NCBI GenBank assembly: GCA_027475525.1
Contig: JAMWFC010000085.1
Location: 1-64,000, forward strand
Origin: Macrolepiota albuminosa
Lineage: Eukaryota; Basidiomycota; Agaricomycetes; Agaricales; Agaricaceae
Length of the DNA stretch: 64,000 nucleotides
Direction of reading: 5' to 3'
How positions within the stretch are numbered: position 1 is the first letter of the stretch; the number at the start of each line of letters is the position of its first letter. Below the pieces are notes generated by a model. That model saw only the letters and a list, made by a program, of their open reading frames with translations, ran no database searches and was not told the DNA's origin. Below, one piece after another: positions 58,012-64,000 of the stretch. Both the position numbers and the translations under genes were made by a program.

Positions 58012-59151
58012 TCAATCAGTATGCAGAAATGCCGGATCATCCTCGTTGAGAGGAGCAAACTTCCATGTCTTCTGAACCTCTCTTAATATCTCAAAAGCCT
58101 CCGCAGCCACTTCATCGATCTCTCCATCCTCCAATACTGAACGATCATCATCAAGCGGCAGCGGGTGTGTGTTTGCCTCTATGGTAAGTTCATTATAACC
58201 GGATGGTCGTCGCTCATCATCAATGGCGGTTAGCGCGTTCGGATAGCCGGAGAATGAACGCGAGCGGCGTAATTGCTGTTTCCGAAGATACGCCGGAATT
58301 GGTTTCGCACCGAGATGGTGAATTGCGACCCCAGGTAACTGAGCCTGCGATGAGGAAGGACTGATTCGAGAACGAGGGGAGATAAGGGAGACCGAAGAAG
58401 ATTTGAGATGCCCAGAGTTCGAAGGTTGCATAGTATCACGAAGAGGGATTTTCCGGCGAGGCTCGATGTGCGATGCTGGGCGCGGAATGCCCTTTGTATG
58501 ATGCCGCTGGAAGAGGTGCGAAACTGTGCGTCGGATAGAGCGCCAAACGCGTTTTTTTCTCTTGGGAAGTTCAGGCAGGTCCTTGTTCAAGCGCGAAGGG
58601 TCGATCCCATATGGCCACTGAGGTCTGGTTTCCTGGACACGACTTTCGCGGCGTGGAATGGCAGATACATGGTTCAATGTTGGACAAACGGAGGTGGTAT
58701 CGCATGAGATGTCCGAGGATTTTGGAGGAGCAGCGGTGTGCGGTAGAACATACAGAGGGCGCGGGAGAAGTTCATCGTTTGATAGACTATCCGATCTACA
58801 ACTGCCACCGTTTGACGTGGGTGCTGAGCAAATGTGACCATTGTTCCGTATCTCGCGGCGAGTAGCCTGTTGCGGTGGCTCGTGCGTAGTGAGATACAAC
58901 TGCTCGGCGTGTTGGTACTCCTTATGTGAGTGCAGGAGCTTCTTTGCCGCACAACAATCGCCAGCGAGGGTCGTTGCGACGGTGGAGATGTCTGAGGAAC
59001 ATACTGAGGTATCTGATGACGCCGAAGAAAACGTCATCGGCGTGGCAGAGACTGGTGCACTCTCCATCAGAAATTGAGCATCAAAGAAGAGCACGGAGGG
59101 CAAGGTCATGTTGGTTTCGCATGGAATGGTGTGGAGGGGGTTAGTGGCCAA
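58012..59151 (-). CDS. Hypothetical Ser-rich protein
   Basis: A single ORF of 379 codons. It is Ser/Thr/Pro-rich with a basic central region (LPKRKKRVWRSIRRTVSHLF then QRHH) and an acidic C-terminal helix (VLEDGEIDEVAAEAFEILRE). It is probably disordered and has no known domain. The length of the open frame and even composition support a real gene. There is no visible intron. Confidence 0.6.
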   Translation of the reverse strand: MATNPLHTIPCETNMTLPSVLFFDAQFLMESAPVSATPMTFSSASSDTSVCSSDISTVATTLAGDCCAAKKLLHSHKEYQHAEQLYLTTHEPPQQATRREIRNNGHICSAPTSNGGSCRSDSLSNDELLPRPLYVLPHTAAPPKSSDISCDTTSVCPTLNHVSAIPRRESRVQETRPQWPYGIDPSRLNKDLPELPKRKKRVWRSIRRTVSHLFQRHHTKGIPRPASHIEPRRKIPLRDTMQPSNSGHLKSSSVSLISPRSRISPSSSQAQLPGVAIHHLGAKPIPAYLRKQQLRRSRSFSGYPNALTAIDDERRPSGYNELTIEANTHPLPLDDDRSVLEDGEIDEVAAEAFEILREVQKTWKFAPLNEDDPAFLHTD

Positions 59152-59159
59152 TGATGGTC

Positions 59160-60190
59160 AGTGGCGTTTTGTATGTTTCTCCTGTCATTGAGTCGGGTGG
59201 CATTACAGTAGGTGGCCAGATTGAAAAGGACTGCACAATGATTTATATATAGTCAATTGTTCGAGCTGTATGCCACCTGCGGACTAGCGCGAAAGATCAT
59301 TCAGCCAACAAGATGGTAGTTTATGAATAGTTCCTTCCATGGGCTCACTATGATCATCCCAAACAGCAAGTTAACAAGAAGCATTAGCTGGAGGGAAGAC
59401 GATGATCAACTTCATATCGATCAAGGCGCTTAATAATCGCTATGAAAAACACTTACCAGCCGTCTTTCCCAAGATTTTCCTCCAGGGCACAAAACTGTAT
59501 GATCTGGATGATCACAGTTCGAACTGAGTTTAAAGTGGTTTTCGTATAACATCATTCTTCGAGGTTGAGGAAATCGCAGAATCTCTGTGAGACTCCTTTT
59601 GGCAGGATCTCGTCCGGCACTGACGGTCCGTTCCACAATGTGATTATGGATCCATTTCTGACTTATGCGAATGCCTCTGTTGCGTTGGGAAAATGCACCC
59701 GATTCGGGCGGTTGTAACTGACTGGAATTTGACAAGTTCACATCTGAACGAAAGGGATTTTCCTAACCTGATGGCTTGTTTACCTATATCTCTCCTATCT
59801 CTCTCCGTGATGCAAGGCTTCTTGATCACAAGTCACAATGCTTGTTGTCTCGTAAAAAAAAGCCGGCGTTGACTTGCGATCTACCTCCTTTCTGTGACAT
59901 CTTTCCGCTTTCTTCGTCGTGGGTCTAGCGCCTTTGTGACTCGGTACAAGCAGACGTAAGTGATGTGTGCTTAGATTCAGTTGACGTTGCAAAATCACAG
60001 ATGTCAAAACTGTACTTTATATACGAGTCTCTGCTGTAGAGAACGAGTGATCTACGAGGCAGATTTACATCATCTTATACATAGCTATCAGCTGACAACC
60101 CCTGGACCTACTTACACGTACTTAGAACCACGCGTGCAAAAATAGCGTGGAGATCCGAAGACTGGCGGCCGTGTGATGGCCCCATATATA
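59160..60190. other. Intergenic; one coding-like minus-strand ORF
   Basis: Minus 59430-59741 reads RGIRISQKWIHNHIVERTVS and DHPDHTVLCPGGKSWERRL; not recognised. The rest has no gene and is presumably the promoter of the transporter downstream. Confidence 0.3.
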
Positions 60191-60197
60191 GCAATCA

Positions 60198-62608
60198 ATG
60201 GTCCAAATTTTGGCTTTCCTCGCCATGGCGCCCTACTTCCTCAAGAACCTCGTTCCGCGCAGGGAACAGCGCGATCAAGCACGTCCGTTGCTCCAAGTCC
60301 TCCTCAGTCTCACGTGGGTTCAGTGGGCGCTGTTCTTCTCGGGGTATGTTGGCCAGCTCGGCACATCCCCACACTTGCCTAATGCCTGTCCTTTCGTGTC
60401 AGATGGCTTGCGTGGACTTGCGATGCCATCGACTTCTTCAGCGTGTCTCTTAGCGTGTCCCAGCTCCAAACCCAGTTCAACAAATCAACGCACACCATCG
60501 TTCGTCGTTTTCGTTTCTATCTTCTGCAATCGATAGAGCCTTAAGTCTCTTTTTTTTAGACCACTGCTATCACCCTCACACTTCTGTTTCGATCCATTGG
60601 TGCTGTATGTTTCTCAGATCCCTCACTAGTTCGTCATATCAATCTGAGAAACAGGTCGTGTTTGGGATCCTGTCCGACAGATTTGGCAGGAAATGGCCGT
60701 TGGTCGCCAATCTGGTCGTAGTTGCAATCCTACAACTCGGCTGTGGATTCGTCAGCACATTCAGTCAGTTCTTGGCGTGTCGATCACTTTTCGGTATAGG
60801 AATGGGTGGAATCTGGGGTCTGGCTGCGTCGACGGCTCTCGAGAATTTGCCGGTAGAGAGTCGCGGCCTCGCAAGCGGAGTGTTGCAACAAGGATATGCT
60901 GTCGGCTACCTGCTCGCGGCCTGCATCAATTTGAAGCTTGTGCCCGAAACCGACGCGAAATGGCGCAGTCTTTTCTGGACTGGTGCTGGTATTTCTCTTT
61001 TCGCGGCCGTGATTAGAGCGTTCCTTCCCGAGAGCGAGGTGTTCTTGCGAGCCAAGGCGATCGAGAAGGCGAAGGGTACCTCAACCGGGAAGAAAACGAG
61101 GGTGTTCATCAGGGAGACAGGGGAGATGCTGAAGCGTCACTGGATTCTTTGTATCTACGCTGTGTTAAGAAAACGAGGGTGTTCATCAGGGAGACAGGGG
61201 AGATGCTGAAGCGTCACTGGATTCTTTGTATCTACGCTGTGTTGTTGATGACTGGTGGGTTTTCTGCTATCCACATCGAGTGCCGTGCCCTGGTCGTTCA
61301 GCTGATCATGTTGCCCATATAGGTTTTAACTTCCTGTCCCATGGTTCTCAGGTATGTCCCAATTTTAGGCCGTTTCATGTCATATAACTCACTTATATTC
61401 CTACCATAGGATCTCTATCCCACGTATCTTCAACAGTCCAAGAACTTCTCGAGTCATGACGCTACCGTGGCTACGATTATTGGAAACTGTGTATGTGGCA
61501 CTGCGGCTCGTCTCCGTTTAACTTTTTTCTCATGTACCCATTCCCAGGGAGCAATTGCGTAAGTCTATTTATACCTCCTCGATTCCAACTTTGGGACTGA
61601 TTTATCTCCGGAACAGGGGTGGAATGGTTGCGGGATATATTAGCCAATACGCTGGACGACGTCTGACTATCATGTATGCTCGACATATCTTTCTCCGTCC
61701 TCTTGAATTGTGCTAAGGCTACTATTCCAGTCTCTTTGTATGCCTCATTGGAGGTAAGCCCATCTAATGGTCTTCTAGTAGAAATACAGGTTCCTTGATT
61801 GTCTAGCCTTCATCCCGCTGTGGATCCTCCCAAGTTCCTTCAGTGCGCTCTCCGCAGGCGCCTTCTGTATCCAAGTTGGTGTGCAAGGCGCTTGGGGTGT
61901 CGTAAGTTTCCTGAAAAACGTTGTAATCACGCCACGTATCTGAGTGCCTATAGATACCTATTCAACTTGCGGAGATGTCCCCGCCCGCATTCCGTGCAAC
62001 CTTTCCTGGGGTCGCGTACCAACTCGGTAATGTACGTGCTCCACCAAATATTGTCTTTTCATCTGTATTGTATGCTAATTGATCCATGATCCGCATGTTG
62101 TAGATGGTTTCATCCGCGGCATCACAAATCGAAGCCAGTACGTGATATGATGCGTTTGTTGTCTGATCTTTTAATTGATTTGTTGTCTTCTGTCCTTCTT
62201 AGCTGGCGGAGATAATTTAAGGACGACCATCATGATTAATGGTAAACTGACGGACGTTCCTGATTATGCGACGGTAGGTTATCCTTCCATTTTCTGTGAG
62301 TAATCGGAAAATTGAACCCATGGAAAAGGTCCAAGGCATCTTGATTGGCGTCGTCGCGGCATTTGTTATTTTCATTACCATAATCGGACCAGAGTGCGTC
62401 CTTGCATTTTTCTCCATCGTAACTTCATTTACGATATTGTCTATCGCATGATGTCAGGAAGCATGGCGCGCATTTCGAGAAGCACAAGGCGGCTTTCGAG
62501 GAGGGTGGAGGACGGGATGATGCACTATTTGATGACGAGGTGCAGCCTGAGACAAGAGAACACCGGTCTTTGGACGAGAAAGTGAGACCGAGTGTTGATA
62601 AGGTTTGA
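60198..62608 (+). CDS. Jen1-like carboxylate/lactate MFS transporter
   Basis: Plasma-membrane proton symporter for short carboxylates. Many short GT-AG introns join a continuous protein: MVQILAFLAMAPYFLKNLVP, WVQWALFFSG, LAWTCDAIDFFSVSLSV, VVFGILSDRFGRKWPLVANL, RSLFGIGMGGIWGLAASTAL then ENLPVESRGLASGV, TGFNFLSHGSQDLYPTYLQQ, NCGAIAGGMVAGYISQYAGR, GVQGAWGVIPIQLAEMSPPA and QGILIGVVAAFVIFITIIGP. The acidic tail ends in SVDKV at 62606. DRFGRK is the MFS signature after helix 2. A 77-bp duplication at 61090-61243 shifts the frame in the only damaged exon; without it WILCIYAVLLMTG reads through. The start could also be the ATG at 60227. Confidence 0.85.
61090..61243. repeat. 77-bp tandem duplication (frame-breaking)
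   Basis: Copy 1 is 61090-61166 and copy 2 is 61167-61243, identical over exactly 77 bp. It interrupts the Jen1-like transporter exon. Confidence 0.95.
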
Positions 62609-62609
62609 A

Positions 62610-63150
62610 TAAAGGCGTTTTCTGTTCGTTGGTGGTTGTGTTGTGACAATGGGCAATGGGCAATGTCTGTTTGAGGTTTTACGACAGGTTTGTACACTAT
62701 GAGACTTTACATATTCATGAATTCCATTGCATCGGATGAATAGTATTAGATGTCAAGAGAGTCATTTGAAGTACCGCCTGGAGAATTCAACAACTTGAAC
62801 CCCACGATATCGTGTCTGTCGTATTTTAAATGTGGGGAGAGAAGAACGGGATTTGCAGATTTGAACTGGGTAGAGAAATGGTCGTGTGTGGTTGGATGAT
62901 AGACGTGTTCACAGTGTTCAGTAACACAATACAATACACGTCCGTTCGCATGGACCTTGACGTGCCGCCGACCATCGTGCGAATCGGGTCTACAGGGCGA
63001 ATGTCAAATGTTCATCCCAATTGAGTCGGTGCCTACGACAGGAATGAATGCGTAGCCAGATGAGGAGAACTCAACGTGATGTGATCAATAAAGTAAAGCT
63101 ACCCTCGTCTTATCTTATCTGCCTTTCCAAGGGTTCTCCTCCAGCAACTT
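62610..63150. other. Intergenic
   Basis: Contains the 3' region of the transporter and no recognised gene. Confidence 0.4.
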
Positions 63151-63158
63151 CAGTTGCA

Positions 63159-63382
63159 ATGGCCAAGTTCAAGGGTGAAAAAGAACAAGGCAAACACCAT
63201 TGGTGAGTTGACCTAGATTCAGACTGTCTTTGCACAACTTTGACCCTTGCCGCAGCCCCATTTGTCACAAGACAACAAAAGCATCACTTGTTATAATATA
63301 CGCATCGTCCCGTGCACCATTCATCCCGAAGTGGCGAGATGCTGCAAAGCAGGCAGCTTCATCGTCCACTAAGAAGAAGTGA
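63159..63382 (+). CDS. Small two-exon protein (56 residues)
   Basis: Exon 1 (63159-63202) and exon 2 (63256-63382) are joined by a 53-nt gtgagt...gccgcag intron. The product starts MAKFKGEKEQGKHHCPICHK and ends QAASSSTKKK. Splicing creates HCPIC, a CxxC pair that might bind a metal, with basic ends. The predicted product is small, soluble and unrecognised. The 172-codon minus-strand ORF over the same DNA is probably its shadow. Confidence 0.45.
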
Positions 63383-63389
63383 ATTCTTG

Positions 63390-64000
63390 GCTTGGGTTGG
63401 CAAATGGGGTGTGTTGTGTTTTTGTGGTGTGTTGGCCTGCGTGGAATTGGGCAGAGGAGATTTTCAATGTAGCGAGGACTTTCTTTTTTGTTACAGACTT
63501 TATTGCCCTGAGAGCAAACCAAAAGATTTAAGACGTTGGACTGATGAAACAATTTAAGTATAATCTCAGTGGGCAGTATGAGCACTAAGATGTGTCTCAG
63601 AACAGTGGTACGTCGCATAGCTGCTACTGGTGTCCTTAGTGTACCCCGTAAAACAATCACATCCTCTCCACCCGCACTGCAATCAACTTCACCATATGAT
63701 CCAGCACGTATTGGAGTGAGAAGCATGTTCGTTCGACTATGAAAAGAAGTGATAATCTTGCCTGTTATCTGTCTAGTATACATTCAGACATATCCTTGAC
63801 TTGTAAAACTGACGATTGAAGGTTACGATGCATATATACTCAATACCGTGCAAGACCATCACTATTATTTCTGGCCTTGAAGATTCCCGTACTTGATGAA
63901 AGAACAACCACAATTACTGCCTGCAGGAAGAACACGTCATCAGCAAGAAAAGCCTACATGGTACCATGTCAAGCTACTGCCTCAACCAGCGCGAACATCA
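63390..64000. other. No recognised gene
   Basis: Only short ORFs are seen up to the window end. Confidence 0.3.

Noticed and set aside
63265..63783. Minus-strand 172-codon ORF
   Set aside because: It lies antisense to a well-spliced small gene and its composition is irregular; treated as a shadow.
1..64000. CRISPR arrays, rRNA genes, bacterial operons
   Set aside because: None seen. Repeats present are satellites, hairpins and exon-intron units of a eukaryotic genome.

Overview
The window reads as nuclear DNA of a filamentous basidiomycete, most likely an Agaricomycete. Genes are split by many short GT-AG introns (about 45-60 nt), and the recognisable proteins (NIK1-type hybrid histidine kinase, OrsD-RecQ helicase, DUF6699-like protein, BTB protein, HMG-box protein, TET/JBP-like dioxygenase, Jen1-like transporter) fit that group. 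There is no bacterial-style operon. All names come from reading translated sequence; no database search was run.

Two kinds of DNA alternate. GC-richer stretches (about 0.6-9.6, 16-25, 31.5-35.3, 42.5-46.4 and 52.8-54.4 kb) hold broken pieces of conserved fungal genes: NIK1 kinase, a Rif1-like gene, a PH-domain gene, DUS1, the ADE6 glutaminase domain, a biotin aminotransferase, MFS permease, ALG11, a Nup84/Nup107-like gene, a DUF2461 gene, a Yta7/ATAD2-like AAA gene, GH3 glycosidase, GDP-mannose dehydratase, alpha-glucan synthase, G-alpha, TCF25/Rqc1 and a Kre6/Skn1 GH16 gene. Most keep introns but carry frameshifts and stops. AT-rich islands (about 9.8-15.7, 25.4-31.5, 35.6-42.3 and 46.6-50.1 kb) hold mostly open multi-exon accessory genes and satellite-like repeats. 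The right end (56.8-63.4 kb) has more ordinary genes.

Main layout: decayed genes at 0.6-9.6 kb; a large minus-strand TET/JBP-like plus chromo-like gene at 9.9-15.6 kb whose 5' end is an array of 52-nt introns and 15-31-nt microexons; an MFS gene split by about 1.65 kb containing a secreted repeat-peptide precursor with Kex2 sites at 17.9-18.7 kb; decayed genes and a long-hairpin repeat family at 19-25.4 kb; a BTB gene and a divergent pair of uncharacterised genes at 26-31.5 kb; decayed carbohydrate genes; an OrsD-RecQ helicase gene at 36.2-42.2 kb; decayed genes; a seven-copy 180-bp satellite at 47.2-48.5 kb; an HMG-box gene at 50 kb; and a DUF6699-like gene, a Jen1-like carboxylate transporter and a small two-exon gene at the right.

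The most important technical point is that five unrelated places carry a tandem duplication of exactly 77 bp. Three lie in coding sequence, and there each shifts the frame and dropping one copy restores a continuous protein. This looks like untrimmed k=77 contig overlaps from assembly. Three genes (TET-like, peptide precursor, BTB) also show tandem duplication of exon-plus-intron units, which looks like real biology.
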